A stretch of 64,000 bases of DNA from Flavobacterium praedii (GCF_026810365.1 NZ_CP113948.1:2753001-2817000); one strand, 5' to 3'. Positions 19,901-26,505 are shown, counted from the first letter of the stretch. Program-made: numbers and translations. The notes: generated from the sequence alone by a model not told the origin.

Positions 19901-22605
19901 TCAGACATCGTATAGTTGAAGTAATCATGTGCAGTTGCTCCTGCTGCTAATGCTTGGGCATTGTTCGCAACATACGTATAACTTCCATTGGCATTCAAAG
20001 TAAGTGAACCATAAGTCCCTACTAGTATGGAACCAAGGATTCCTGCTGTACCTGAACCTTCGGTATTTCCTAAACGAATTGCTGTTACTGCTTTTGTTGC
20101 TCCTGTATCAACATCGGTATCATTACCCAAAACACCATTAGCAACAACGGTTAAAGTAGCATCTTCGTTTACACTTCCTGCATTGTTTACCGCAACTGGA
20201 GCATCGTTGACTGCATTTACAACAAAAGTTATATCTGCATTATCACATGCCCCTGAAGTATCACATAATCTATAAGTTAATACTGCCGTACCATTATAAT
20301 TATTCGCTGGATTAAATGTTACAATTCCTGTTGCAATAGCCAAACTCCAAACTCCTGTTGTATTAGTAAATGTAGTTTGAATTCCAGCTAAACTTGTATC
20401 CATGTCAACAGTAAACTGTCCTAACGTATTTACTGGTGCTGTGGGATTTCCTTCAATATCGGTATCATTGGTAATTATATTTATAGTCCCATTTACCCCA
20501 TCTTCCGTCAACGAAGAGGCATTTTGATCATTATTAGCTACGGGAGGAAAATTTAATAAAGTTAAATTAGCAGATCCGGATGTCTCACTTCCACAAATAT
20601 TACCGATTTGAGTTACAAGTACTCTATAATCATAATTTTTCATTCCTAACGTAACTCCCGTCAATGTTAAATTAGCAGTTTGAGAATTAGAATAAATTCC
20701 TCCGTCAACAATGTATATCCAAGTGGTACCGCCATCGGCACTTTCCTGCCATTTATAATCAGTACCTCCAGTTACAGAAAAAGTTACTGAACCACCAACA
20801 TTTGTAGATTGATCAGTTGGATTAGTCACCATAACAGTTACAGAGTTTGAATACGTTCCAGCATAAGAAGCGGCTATTACCTTCCCATCTGCAGCATTTA
20901 CTGCTGGCAAACCTGAACCATATTGCCCATTATCTATTCCTGACAGATTTCCATCGGCATTGTTTGAAGCATAATATTCATTGGCATCAGAACAACCATC
21001 ACCATCTGAATCTAAGTCGAATTGGTTTAAAATACCATCTAAATCAGTATCATACCTATCATCAATTCCATCGCTATTTGTATCCACAAAACCAGAAGTA
21101 GTTGGATCAAAATAATTTGGAATTTTATCTGCGTTTAAGTCTCCAAAAGGGTCTGGTAATATACCATTTTCAACGGCATCTAAAATCCCGTCATTATCAT
21201 CATCTAAGTCACAGTTTTCTGGAACTCCATCCGTATCAGTATTCCCTACATAATTTGGATTTTCAATTGGAATATATAATGAAATAGAACCACCTGCTCC
21301 TCCATCCTTGGAATCATTTCGGTAACCATTTAAATGTTGACCCCCAATACCTCCAGTAGTAGTATAAGTAACATTTGCTGGGATAGTCGCTTTTGAATAC
21401 AACAAAACACCACCACCACCACCACCACCTGGCCCGTGGTATGTATTTGTATTTAAATCTTGACCATCTCCGCCATTTATAGTAACACTAAGATTTGTAG
21501 TATATTTTATCACTTTTAAGACAACAGTTCCTCCTGCTCCTCCACCGCCTCCACCATCTGGAGCTCCAACTGGATTTACCGCTAAAGGTGACAATCCGTT
21601 GGCACTTATAACATGTCCATTTCCAATAATTTCATCTGCAAAAATGATTACAATTCCTCCACCATCTGCAGCAGTAGACGGATTATTTGTAGAAACCCAA
21701 CCTGGACCACCAGCACCACCAAAAAAGGCCTTATCTTGAGCTAAATAAGAAGTCATTGCATAACCACCAACTCCTCCAGCATTTGCTCCCCCCGCATTAC
21801 ACCAACGCTTTCCTCCATCTCCACCAGCGCCATAATTGGATCCTCCACCACCTCCAGAATCACCTGAGACACCAGATCCACCACCATTTGCCCTTGGAGC
21901 TCTACCTCTATCTGTTAATGGATCAAACAAAGCGATTCCTTCCCCTCTAGTATAAGATGAAACATTAGTATCAGGCAAAACAAATTGAGTAGCTGGATTA
22001 ATAGTACAATTGTCAGGAGTTCCATTAATAGGCATTTGAATCCCTTTAAATCCACGTCCATTTACATCAATATCTGCATTAAAAGTTATTGTTTTAGCAC
22101 TCAAGGCTACAACTCCACCTGTTCCTGTAGCATCATTCCAATCGACTGAAGTTAAAGTTCCATTTATATTAGCTGAATTGTAATTTGGAATTCTTACGAT
22201 TTGCACTTTACCGATAACGTTATAAGATCGAATTAAAGGATAACGAGGCGTTATTACATTTCCTGCAATACTTGCTATTTCAAAAAATTCGTAATTACCA
22301 GCATCATTAATAGCTGATATACTTCCTCCTGTTGCATCGTTTAACGTACTGACTGAAGCCCCTTTCATTTGAATAATAAGTGCTTTGTCTCCAATTGAAA
22401 AAGCAGAGGCATCCGTAACTGTAATTGTATGCGTACAAGTCAAGTCACAAGCTCCACAGACAGGTAAATTTAAACTAGTTACAGCTGTATAAGAATTTAC
22501 AACTCCTGAAATATTAGTTTGAGAAATAGTTTTATTACTTAGAAGAAACAAAAATAAAAGCACAGAAAAAATTGCTTTTTTCTTAAAAAAAGTAGTTTTA
22601 TGCAT
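10975..22605 (-). CDS. Giant type IX-secreted surface adhesin (3876 residues) with tandem cadherin-like repeats
   Basis: The order from the N-terminus is as follows. A signal peptide (about 1-29). A beta domain and a Gly-rich segment (about 200-430). Thrombospondin type-3 calcium-binding repeats (about 455-550, for example DLDDDNDGILDAVENG). An Ig-like domain (about 590-680). Four 119-residue repeats starting NDAPVAVNDAGSVDEDATL (about 797-1275). Fourteen 111-residue repeats starting NDAPIANNDTATTTEDTPV (about 1380-2940). Further cadherin-like domains. SdrD-type B domains (GDFVWYDLNNNGLQDE, about 3370). A DUF11 domain (about 3655). Last, a type-B gliding-motility C-terminal domain (NSIEIFNRWGVLVFERE) that serves as the type IX secretion signal. 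It is probably a cell-surface filament for adhesion or gliding, like SprB. Asp-rich loops suggest calcium-stiffened repeats. Confidence 0.93.
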   Translation of the reverse strand: MHKTTFFKKKAIFSVLLFLFLLSNKTISQTNISGVVNSYTAVTSLNLPVCGACDLTCTHTITVTDASAFSIGDKALIIQMKGASVSTLNDATGGSISAINDAGNYEFFEIASIAGNVITPRYPLIRSYNVIGKVQIVRIPNYNSANINGTLTSVDWNDATGTGGVVALSAKTITFNADIDVNGRGFKGIQMPINGTPDNCTINPATQFVLPDTNVSSYTRGEGIALFDPLTDRGRAPRANGGGSGVSGDSGGGGGSNYGAGGDGGKRWCNAGGANAGGVGGYAMTSYLAQDKAFFGGAGGPGWVSTNNPSTAADGGGIVIIFADEIIGNGHVISANGLSPLAVNPVGAPDGGGGGGAGGTVVLKVIKYTTNLSVTINGGDGQDLNTNTYHGPGGGGGGGVLLYSKATIPANVTYTTTGGIGGQHLNGYRNDSKDGGAGGSISLYIPIENPNYVGNTDTDGVPENCDLDDDNDGILDAVENGILPDPFGDLNADKIPNYFDPTTSGFVDTNSDGIDDRYDTDLDGILNQFDLDSDGDGCSDANEYYASNNADGNLSGIDNGQYGSGLPAVNAADGKVIAASYAGTYSNSVTVMVTNPTDQSTNVGGSVTFSVTGGTDYKWQESADGGTTWIYIVDGGIYSNSQTANLTLTGVTLGMKNYDYRVLVTQIGNICGSETSGSANLTLLNFPPVANNDQNASSLTEDGVNGTINIITNDTDIEGNPTAPVNTLGQFTVDMDTSLAGIQTTFTNTTGVWSLAIATGIVTFNPANNYNGTAVLTYRLCDTSGACDNADITFVVNAVNDAPVAVNNAGSVNEDATLTVVANGVLGNDTDVDTGATKAVTAIRLGNTEGSGTAGILGSILVGTYGSLTLNANGSYTYVANNAQALAAGATAHDYFNYTMSDGTDTDVAIIDITITGRNDAPVAVNDAGSVDEDATLTVVANGVLGNDTDVDTGATKTVTAIRLGNTEGSGAAGTLGLTLIGTYGDLIINTNGSYTYVANNAQALAAGSTAHDYFNYTMSDGTDSDVAIIDITITGMNDAPIAANDAGSVDEDATLTVVANGVLGNDTDVDTGATKTVTAIRLGNTEGSGTAGTLGLTLTGTYGDLIINTNGSYTYVANNAQALAAGSTAHDYFNYTMSDGTDSDIAIIDITIIGMNDAPVAVNDAGSVDEDATLTVVANGVLGNDTDVDTGSTKTVTAIRLGNTEGSGTAGTLGSILTGTYGDLIINTNGSYTYVANNAQTLAAGATAHDYFNYTMSDGTFTDVAIIDITITGMNDAPVAVDDAYTTDEDTVVALTPLTTGIADSDLEGAVSIVSINGVALTPGIAQVIAVTNGTVTITAAGVISFTPNANYNGSVTFPYVIVDTDGVTDTADVVITVNAVNDAPVANNDTATTTEDTPVTINVATNVAGLDTDVDGTIDVATVDLDPATAGIQPTFTVTGEGTYSVAATGVVTFTPVLNFNGTATPINYTVNDNLGLVSNTATLTITVTAENDAPIANNDTATTTEDTPVTINVATNVAGLDTDVDGTIDVATVDLDPATAGIQPTFTVTGEGTYSVAATGVVTFTPVLNFNGTATAINYTVNDNLGLVSNTATLTITVTAVNDAPVANNDTAITTEDTPVTINVATNVAGLDTDVDGTIDVATVDLDPATAGIQPTFTVTGEGTYSVAATGVVTFTPVLNFNGTATAINYTVNDNLGLVSNTATLTITVTAVNDAPVANNDTATTTEDTPVTINVATNVAGLDTDVDGTIDVATVDLDLATAGIQPTFTVTGEGTYSVAATGVVTFTPVLNFNGTATAINYTVNDNLGLVSNTATLTITVTAENDAPIANNDTATTTEDTPVTINVATNAAGLDTDVDGTIDVATVDLDPATAGIQPTFTVTGEGTYSVAATGVVTFTPVLNFNGTATAINYTVNDNLGLVSNTATLTITVTAVNDAPIANNDTATTTEDTPVTINVATNVAGLDTDVDGTIDVATVDLDPATAGIQPTFTVTGEGTYSVAATGVVTFTPVLNFNGTATAINYTVNDNLGLVSNTATLTITVTAVNDAPIANNDTATTTEDTPVTINVATNVAGLDTDVDGTIDVATVDLDPATAGIQPTFTVTGEGTYSVAATGVVTFTPVLNFNGTATAINYTVNDNLGLVSNTATLTITVTAVNDAPIANNDTATTTEDTPVTINVATNVAGLDTDVDGTIDVATVDLDPATAGIQPTFTVTGEGTYSVAATGVVTFTPVLNFNGTATAINYTVNDNLGLVSNTATLTITVTAVNDAPIANNDTAITTEDTPVTINVATNVAGLDTDVDGTIDVATVDLDPATAGIQPTFTVTGEGTYSVAATGVVTFTPVLNFNGTATAINYTVNDNLGLVSNTATLTITVTAVNDAPIANNDTATTTEDTPVTINVATNVAGLDTDVDGTIDVATVDLDPATAGIQPTFTVTGEGTYSVAATGVVTFTPVLNFNGTATAINYTVNDNLGLVSNTATLTITVTAVNDAPVANNDTATTTEDTPVTINVATNAAGLDTDVDGTIDVVTVDLDPATAGIQPTFTVTGEGTYSVAATGVVTFTPVLNFNGTATAINYTVNDNLGLVSNTATLTITVTAVNDAPIANNDTAITTEDTPVTINVATNVAGLDTDVDGTIDVATVDLDPATAGIQPTFTVTGEGTYSVAATGVVTFTPVLNFNGTATAINYTVNDNLGLVSNTATLTITVTAVNDAPIANNDTATTTEDTPVTINVATNVSGLDTDVDGTIDVATVDLDPATAGIQPTFTVTGEGTYSVAATGVVTFTPVLNFNGTATAINYTVNDNLGLVSNTATLTITVTAENDAPIANNDTATTTEDTPVTINVATNAAGLDTDVDGTIDVATVDLDPATAGIQPTFTVTGEGTYSVAATGVVTFTPVLNFNGTATAINYTVNDNLGLVSNTATLTITVTAVNDAPIAQNNAYSGLEDAVSITGNVITDTDATAGLDSDIDSATLEVKEYTIAGIAGLQTVGSAVTIPSVGSLTILADGSLTFVPVANYNGVVPTITYTLTDGVLTDTADVVVTVTAVNDAPVAVDDINTNISANAGPTAIHILVAADADGTIATYTVLSLPTNGTLALSGTAVTLNQVLTSAEVALLTYDPSGSFTGNDTFTFTATDNNGAVDATSATITLEVVFILPAPPVIFAADDLSGSLLSSNSVQEVLNVLDNDAVDLAKATLSNVLISTVTADPTGFMTLKSDGTVEMAAFTPSGTYTMTYSICDKLNLNNCDTAIVTVTVGCGLSTAISGLIKNELTNTPLGNVPVTLKPINTTTGPILLSITKADGSYSFTGMVAGDYVIQVQDANLNAAQELYNTTPSFLILKVEDCKYQKIDFGYNKTDLLVLGDFVWYDLNNNGLQDEWYDANNDGLVTKNIPDANGVIDFSKWEWIDFNGDGSYKGIQNAGELNAAGFGNGTTNVPNIFVTGPNGFSRSVTMGVEGYWRTRAPQGAYGEYKIEFIKEANFEQASEAMSASGLVKVLPSGTLKQARTEKSKSYVDCGLTTNTILYAQFTESVKVNLNLDFGISCKTYADILAVNDDAGTVDGTQALTGVLNVLSNDTINGLPAKASDVSITLTPSPNFTIGTDGLLNVLGNTPGGSYSLNYSICEKANPSNCSQATITIVVERPSIALVKTAKFRDENNDGYAQPGETITYSFEITNTGNTPLSNVTISDPLPGVIMSGSPLTLAIGEVSTTHFSGLYFIKQSDINLGSISNQATVYGTAPSGKVVEDKSDELNLVDDNPTVLSVSGCAIEVFNAVSPDGSAGINDKFYVKGLECYPENSIEIFNRWGVLVFEREHYNNEDRAFKGVSEGRVTIEKSSELPVGTYFYILKYRDSANNAFEKSGYLYLNRK
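13790..18470 (-). repeat. Fourteen tandem 333-bp repeats inside the adhesin gene
   Basis: A 333-bp unit (111 codons) recurs 14 times with only a few differences per copy; matching positions are spaced exactly 333 bp from 14018 to 18347. The small variants are shared in a mosaic way: the copies near 14684 and 15683 share one variant set, and those near 14018 and 17015 another. This points to recent unequal exchange or gene conversion. Confidence 0.95.
18770..20215 (-). repeat. Four tandem 357-bp repeats inside the adhesin gene
   Basis: A second unit of 357 bp (119 codons) is present about four times. It is recognisable by the codons for NDAPVAVNDAGSVDEDATL and by the 357-bp spacing of 19325 and 19682. 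The copies are more diverged from each other than the 333-bp units. Confidence 0.88.
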
Positions 22606-22976
22606 AGGTTGTGGTATTTAATGGGGTACAAAAATTTAAAAAACTAAAATTTCATCTAATCATTATGAATTCATAAGAAAAGAAATTATAATAATTTTTA
22701 AACGCGGACAAAAGTAACAAACAACTTACTCATTAAGATCTATTTGTCGTTTAAGGGCAATTTTCAACTATAAAAAACAACATTTTCAATTAATAGTAAG
22801 AGATATTGTATTTAAATATAGTCTTTTAAGGTGTTTTGAAATGTAAATATGAAGTATAATTTTTACAATAAAATAAATGTTGTGTAAAAAATTGCTGGAG
22901 GGTATGAAAAAGCACTTTTTAAAAATGCTTAATTTTTTAAATAAACATTATTTTAACATGCCTCATGTAATACTAC
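22606..22976. other. AT-rich intergenic region upstream of the adhesin
   Basis: This 371-bp stretch has no convincing ORF. It must hold the adhesin operon promoter. Near 22905-22935 a hairpin (minus strand AAGCA, TTTTTAAAAA centre, TGCTT, then T-run) probably terminates the small gene at 22977-23330. Confidence 0.5.
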
Positions 22977-23330
22977 TTATGAAATGTTTTTATAAAAAAT
23001 ATAAAATTGTTTGTAATACTGCACGAACAAAATAACATCGAAATTGTATTTATTTGTTAACTCTTTATTTTCATTAACAATTCCAACAAATTCATTAAAA
23101 GAGATATTATCACAATTTTCTTTTACAATTAAACTCGTTTCTTGTCTTGTTAAGCAATCAATATTTCTATCCCCTTTTTCACAATGCAAAAATTTATATT
23201 CCTCAGAAAAATCTACACAGCTCGTTGTATTAATTATTGATTGAGCATGTGAAAAATTAACAAATAGAATAAAAAACAGGAGAGCTATAGGATTTGCATA
23301 AGCAAACCTTAATAAAGTAGATTTATGCAT
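22977..23330 (-). CDS. Small secreted protein of unknown function
   Basis: The 117-residue product has a likely signal peptide (hydrophobic residues 16-28, cut after SHA) and four Cys residues in the mature part, so it may be disulfide-bonded in the periplasm. I recognise no family. Its first codons (ATGCATAAATCTACTTTA) closely match those of the giant adhesin next door, so it may have arisen from, or share a 5' region with, that gene. Confidence 0.5.
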   Translation of the reverse strand: MHKSTLLRFAYANPIALLFFILFVNFSHAQSIINTTSCVDFSEEYKFLHCEKGDRNIDCLTRQETSLIVKENCDNISFNEFVGIVNENKELTNKYNFDVILFVQYYKQFYIFYKNIS

Positions 23331-23503
23331 ATTCTTTGGTGGTTAAGTTTATTTGTCTTTGGAATAACAAACATAACATAAAATTTAAATAAAAGCACAA
23401 TAAAAATAGACCGAAATACACTTATATCGATGAAATACACATATAGGTACTTTTACTCGCTATTTTTACTACAAAAAAACACAGCAAATGAAAATTTAAA
23501 TTT
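23331..23503. other. AT-rich chromosomal gap left of the integration site
   Basis: No coding feature is supported. The stretch lies between the small secreted protein and the terminator that originally belonged to the tRNA-Ser gene. Confidence 0.4.
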
Positions 23504-23543
23504 AAAAAAAAACGTATTCTGCTTTAAGAAGCAAAATACGTTT
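23504..23543 (-). terminator. Orphaned terminator of the tRNA-Ser gene
   Basis: On the minus strand the stem AAACGTATTTTGCTT (23543 to 23529) pairs with 23524 to 23510 with one mismatch and a 4-nt loop, and ends in a run of nine T. It sits directly beyond attL, exactly where the terminator of the tRNA-Ser would be if the 26-kb element were absent. Together with the att repeats this shows the element split the tRNA from its terminator. Confidence 0.8.
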
Positions 23544-23549
23544 AAATCT

Positions 23550-23566
23550 GCAGAGAGGAAGGGATT
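23550..23566 (+). other. attL core (17 bp)
   Basis: GCAGAGAGGAAGGGATT is identical to 49618-49634, the discriminator, acceptor and T-arm end of tRNA-Ser. It is the chromosome-side remnant of the tRNA 3' end after integration. Confidence 0.85.
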
Positions 23567-23644
23567 TTTTCTTACCAAACTGCAAAAAATAACAATCTCA
23601 TTATCAAAAATTTACATTTCAAAAAACACCCTATTTTGATGTTA

Positions 23645-23664
23645 TTTGACACAATTACGACACA
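23645..23664 (+). promoter_or_regulatory. Pair of TTTGACACA-like sites near attL
   Basis: TTTGACACA (23645) and TACGACACA (23656) start 11 bp apart. A matching pair, TTTGACACA twice and also 11 bp apart, lies at 49542-49561 near attR. They are likely integrase or excisionase binding sites. Confidence 0.55.
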
Positions 23665-23675
23665 GGACGCAGAGG

Positions 23676-23692
23676 GCGAAATCCCTCTCTGC
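23676..23692 (-). repeat. Inverted partial copy of the att core
   Basis: On the minus strand GCAGAGAGGGATTTCGC resembles the att core with a 3-nt gap (GCAGAGA and GGGATT conserved). It also pairs with the upstream GCAGAGGGCGAAATC region as a hairpin. Its meaning is uncertain. Confidence 0.4.
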
Positions 23693-23805
23693 AAGGCTTT
23701 ACGCTGTTTTAAAGGTTTATAAACTTGCTTTTTTTCGCAAAATAAGCCGTTTTTAAACCCAATATTGACACACAGGCTCAATAGCATAGCGATTGAATAA
23801 AACTC

Positions 23806-23890
23806 ATCAAATAAATACAAGTAGGGGTTTTTGTGAATTGGTTGCGACAGCAAACCAAAGAGCAAAAAAGCCTACTTGTATTTATTTGAT
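23806..23890. repeat. 20-bp perfect inverted repeat with structured loop
   Basis: ATCAAATAAATACAAGTAGG (23806-23825) is perfectly complementary to 23871-23890. The 45-nt loop contains TTTTT/AAAAAA and TTGGTTGC/GCAAACCAA pairs, so nearly the whole 85 nt can fold into one rod. It could be a bidirectional terminator, an origin element or a recombination hairpin. Confidence 0.65.
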
Positions 23891-24248
23891 ACCTTATTGG
23901 GTACGCATTTATAAAACACCCCTACTCTACACCTCGGGACGGTAATTAAAAAAGACATCACTAAAATCCCTCCGCTCAAAAAGTAATTTTATTGCCCTCC
24001 CTTTTAAACCCTCTATTTAAAATTAATAATTTTGGAAACATTGGAAACATAACCGCAAACCCTTGTTTTTACTGCTTTTTCTTGTTTCCTTTTTGTTTCC
24101 AAATATTTTTTTGTTTCCTAAATTTTGGAAACAAATCTTTAAAAAAAATAAAAAAATAAGCCAAAAAGGAAATTTTGGCTTATTTTCAAACGTGGCATTA
24201 GTTCGAGTTGTAAAATGATCTTAAATTGCTATATTTACATAAAAAACT
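23891..24248. promoter_or_regulatory. Left iteron-like cluster of GGAAAC/GTTTCC words and a hairpin
   Basis: The gap has no gene. Six GGAAAC/GTTTCC words lie at 24034-24132, on both strands and often extended to TTTGGAAAC; GTTTCCTAAATTTTGGAAAC is almost palindromic. A hairpin AATAAGCCAAAA/TTTTGGCTTATT follows at 24155-24184. A second cluster of the same word lies at 48139-48258, so the two flank the int/att region in the circular form. Confidence 0.55.
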
Positions 24249-24371
24249 ATGGAAATTACAATATCAATTGTTTTAGCTTATGCAGTTGGGTATATATTTG
24301 GTTATAAAGAAGGATATTTTTCTTCCAAAATAGATAAGTTAAACGAAAAACTTAAAGAGTTAGATTTTTAA
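24249..24371 (+). CDS. Small single-pass membrane protein (40 residues)
   Basis: An ATG at 24249 opens a 40-residue frame with an N-terminal hydrophobic helix (ISIVLAYAVGYIFGY) and a charged C-terminal tail. The Gly/Ala spacing would allow helix packing in a membrane. It converges with the next gene, with only 2 bp between stop codons. No function is recognised. Confidence 0.45.
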   Translation: MEITISIVLAYAVGYIFGYKEGYFSSKIDKLNEKLKELDF

Positions 24372-24373
24372 AT

Positions 24374-24793
24374 CTACTCCTTTCGGTTAAATACTTTTCC
24401 TAAAAAATCTTTATTACTATTTAGAATCCCACCTACAACAACCATTATTAGTGTTGCTGATGCTGATTTGTCTATAATTGTAAATTTTTGCAATATAATT
24501 GCCAAAATCAATATCATAGACAACAATACAATTGAATAAATTTTATTTCGTACATCGAACCCTTTGACATGCTCTCGCATATCAGTAGAATTTTTTTGCC
24601 TTAATTCAAGTTCTTTTAGATCGAGTTCTTTAAGGATAATCATATTATCTATTTCCTTACTTTGATTTTCTAACCTTAGTTTATCCATCACCGATGATTG
24701 CTCTACTAGTGTTGCAATGGCGGTTACGCCTTGTTTTAAAAGTTCCTTATCAAAATCTTCAAGTATTTCAACCGAATTATTGTTTTCAACCAT
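24374..24793 (-). CDS. Coiled-coil protein with two membrane helices
   Basis: The 139-residue protein has a charged coiled-coil region (about residues 30-75, rich in Glu, Lys and Leu) followed by two hydrophobic segments (about 83-103 and 112-127) and a short basic tail. It lies 73 bp after the 150-residue gene on the repressor side of the element, so it may be expressed in the lysogen. I do not recognise the family; superinfection exclusion would fit the position but is only a guess. Confidence 0.6.
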   Translation of the reverse strand: MVENNNSVEILEDFDKELLKQGVTAIATLVEQSSVMDKLRLENQSKEIDNMIILKELDLKELELRQKNSTDMREHVKGFDVRNKIYSIVLLSMILILAIILQKFTIIDKSASATLIMVVVGGILNSNKDFLGKVFNRKE

Positions 24794-24866
24794 ATTTATT
24801 TTATTGTTACTATCATTTAGTTACTACATAGCCACTTAGCTAATAGTCTTGATACGTTTTTTTGTT

Positions 24867-25319
24867 CTAAATTGTGAATTTATTTAATGCCCATTTTTCA
24901 TTAAAACAATAATACATTACCTTTCTTTTGTGAAATGCTTTAATTTGAACTATTTGATGTTCGTAAAAATTAGCTTCAATTAATTCAATTTGTTTATCAA
25001 AATTTAATATTTTTTCTATAATATCTCTATTGCAAGATTTTCTGTAAAGAGGGTCGATTTTTTTATACAAGTAAACTTTATCATTATTATCAAGAATTGA
25101 AAAAAAAATTAAATTTTTTATTTCATTTTCTGTTGGGTACTGACCTAAATCCCAAGTCGAATAATTTTTAGAATATTTATTAATGTACAAGAATATAGAT
25201 TCCTTTTTAAAAAGAATTGAAGTGTTATTTTTAGTATAATAATTGTCATTTTTATTACTTAATTTGAAACCATTATTCAATAATAACAATTCTATTTTTT
25301 GTTGTCTTTCATCAATCAT
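24867..25319 (-). CDS. Hypothetical protein co-transcribed with the repressor
   Basis: This 150-residue protein follows the repressor with a 1-bp overlap of stop and start (25319), so translation is coupled. It is rich in Lys, Asn, Tyr and Phe and has no visible motif; in particular there is no HExxH as in the ImmA-type proteases often found beside Xre repressors. It may modulate the repressor, which is inference from position alone. Confidence 0.65.
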   Translation of the reverse strand: MIDERQQKIELLLLNNGFKLSNKNDNYYTKNNTSILFKKESIFLYINKYSKNYSTWDLGQYPTENEIKNLIFFSILDNNDKVYLYKKIDPLYRKSCNRDIIEKILNFDKQIELIEANFYEHQIVQIKAFHKRKVMYYCFNEKWALNKFTI

Positions 25320-25657
25320 TATTTCTCTCCAGTTACCATTTTCAATAAATGTTCTCTTTTATCCGATGATATTTCGAATGTTACCGAAATTCTTTCTTGA
25401 ATATTGGTATTGTCTTTATCAATGTAAATTTTAGGATAAGTAATAATATCTATTGCGGAAACATTCAAGGCCTTTGCAATTTCTGCAAGTTTTGAGTATG
25501 ATAATGCAATACCTCCTTTTTCTATTCGGCTATAAGTTGCTCCGTCTATACCTAGAAGTTCGCCTAAATAGTTTTGTGTAAAACGCTGTTTAGTCCTTAT
25601 TTCCAGTATGTTTTTTAGTATTTGCTGTTCTGAAACTTCCATATATAAATATAACAT
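25319..25657 (-). CDS. Xre-family repressor
   Basis: The 112-residue protein carries a classical helix-turn-helix at residues 15-70 (RTKQRFTQNYLGELLGIDGATYSRIEKGGIALSYSKLAEIAKAL, read in two parts). The short C-terminal region would serve dimerisation. It is transcribed away from the early operon and faces a 197-bp control region with two 11-bp repeats, the usual layout of a lysogeny switch. An alternative start lies four codons downstream (MEVSEQQILKN). Confidence 0.85.
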   Translation of the reverse strand: MLYLYMEVSEQQILKNILEIRTKQRFTQNYLGELLGIDGATYSRIEKGGIALSYSKLAEIAKALNVSAIDIITYPKIYIDKDNTNIQERISVTFEISSDKREHLLKMVTGEK

Positions 25658-25699
25658 TGAAAATCAAGTGGTTAAAATTTAAAACGCAAAATATTTGCA

Positions 25700-25746
25700 T
25701 ATGACGTATGATTAATTTGCGTATTACGTAATATTTTATATATTTG
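25700..25746 (+). promoter_or_regulatory. Early promoter with two operator-like repeats
   Basis: TATGACGTATG (25700-25710) and TATTACGTAAT (25722-25732) are near-palindromic 11-mers exactly 22 bp apart, two helical turns. They surround a TTG (25717-25719) that stands 19 bp before TATATTTG (25739-25746), a good Bacteroidota -33/-7 pair. A repressor bound there would block the early operon. Confidence 0.6.
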
Positions 25747-25854
25747 TAATTGAAAACGAATTGAAAACAGTTAAAAAAACAAATCAAAAGCAATTAGCAA
25801 GGTATAATTAATTAATCAAATAATTATATAATTAATTATAAAAAATGAATTCAA

Positions 25855-26043
25855 ATGATAGCGGATAAAAAAAGTATTTACAGAAAGTACAGATTGCATC
25901 AAAAGATAAAGGGTTTGTTTCGCTATCAATCCAGTACGAAAACAATTTTTGTCCCTTATAATGATGATTTACAAAATAAATTTTTACTGGAACTACAAAA
26001 CAATTACAACTATCAAATACAACTCGAAATACCACTAATATGA
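25855..26043 (+). CDS. First early gene, small basic protein
   Basis: The 62-residue product is rich in Lys, Tyr and Gln. Its stop codon overlaps the start of the next gene (26040), so it belongs to the early operon. No family is recognised. An opposite-strand frame covering the same DNA lacks any such linkage, so I prefer this one. Confidence 0.5.
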   Translation: MIADKKSIYRKYRLHQKIKGLFRYQSSTKTIFVPYNDDLQNKFLLELQNNYNYQIQLEIPLI

Positions 26044-26294
26044 TAACAGATAATCAAAAGAATAAAATTACCGAAGTACTTACAAAACATTATTCCAAGA
26101 GAATCATTGACCACTTGAACGAAAATGAAATTTATAATTCAAAAGGTAAGGAGTTTTCAAAAGCTTCTATTCAACGCATTGTTTCTGGAGCGCAGGTCAA
26201 CGAAACCGTAGAACTGGAAATTGCGAAACTAGTGGCCAAAACTAGAGAAGAGCAAAAAGAACTCGAAAAAATCAAAAAACAACTATTTAAGTAA
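26040..26294 (+). CDS. Small helical early regulator-like protein
   Basis: The 84-residue product has a pattern compatible with a helix-turn-helix (NSKGKEFSKASIQRIVSGAQVNE, in two parts) followed by a charged coiled coil. It overlaps its neighbours on both sides by 1-4 bp. It may be a DNA-binding control or replication accessory protein; this is inference from size and helix pattern. Confidence 0.6.
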   Translation: MITDNQKNKITEVLTKHYSKRIIDHLNENEIYNSKGKEFSKASIQRIVSGAQVNETVELEIAKLVAKTREEQKELEKIKKQLFK

Positions 26295-26488
26295 TGGCAT
26301 TCATAACCACAAAAAAACAATTAGAAGCCTATAAAAAAAGGATTGAACACCAAAGGGATTTACTGCCTTTGAGTTTAATATTTTCAGAAGAGGACAAAGG
26401 GGCAATTGACACTATCTATAGAGACCTAATAGAAATTTGCAACGATAGAATTAATAGTTTGCCCGAAAAGTACATTCCTTTTCCTTAA
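26294..26488 (+). CDS. Small early protein of unknown function
   Basis: This 64-residue protein starts on the last base of the preceding stop codon and precedes the primase-helicase by 17 bp. It is mostly helical by composition. I see no motif. Confidence 0.55.
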   Translation: MAFITTKKQLEAYKKRIEHQRDLLPLSLIFSEEDKGAIDTIYRDLIEICNDRINSLPEKYIPFP

Positions 26489-26505
26489 ATCAAAGCCCCT
26501 AAAAA

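Noticed and set aside
13340..20275. Series of 60-82 codon plus-strand frames spaced 333 or 357 bp
   Set aside because: They are shadows of the repeats on the other strand of the adhesin gene and have no start signals or independent support.
23572..23865. 97-codon minus-strand frame
   Set aside because: It runs through the inverted att-like copy and the 20-bp inverted repeat and shows no protein-like organisation.
25832..26035. 67-codon minus-strand frame in the early region
   Set aside because: It lies opposite the first early gene, which is tightly coupled to the next genes and therefore preferred.
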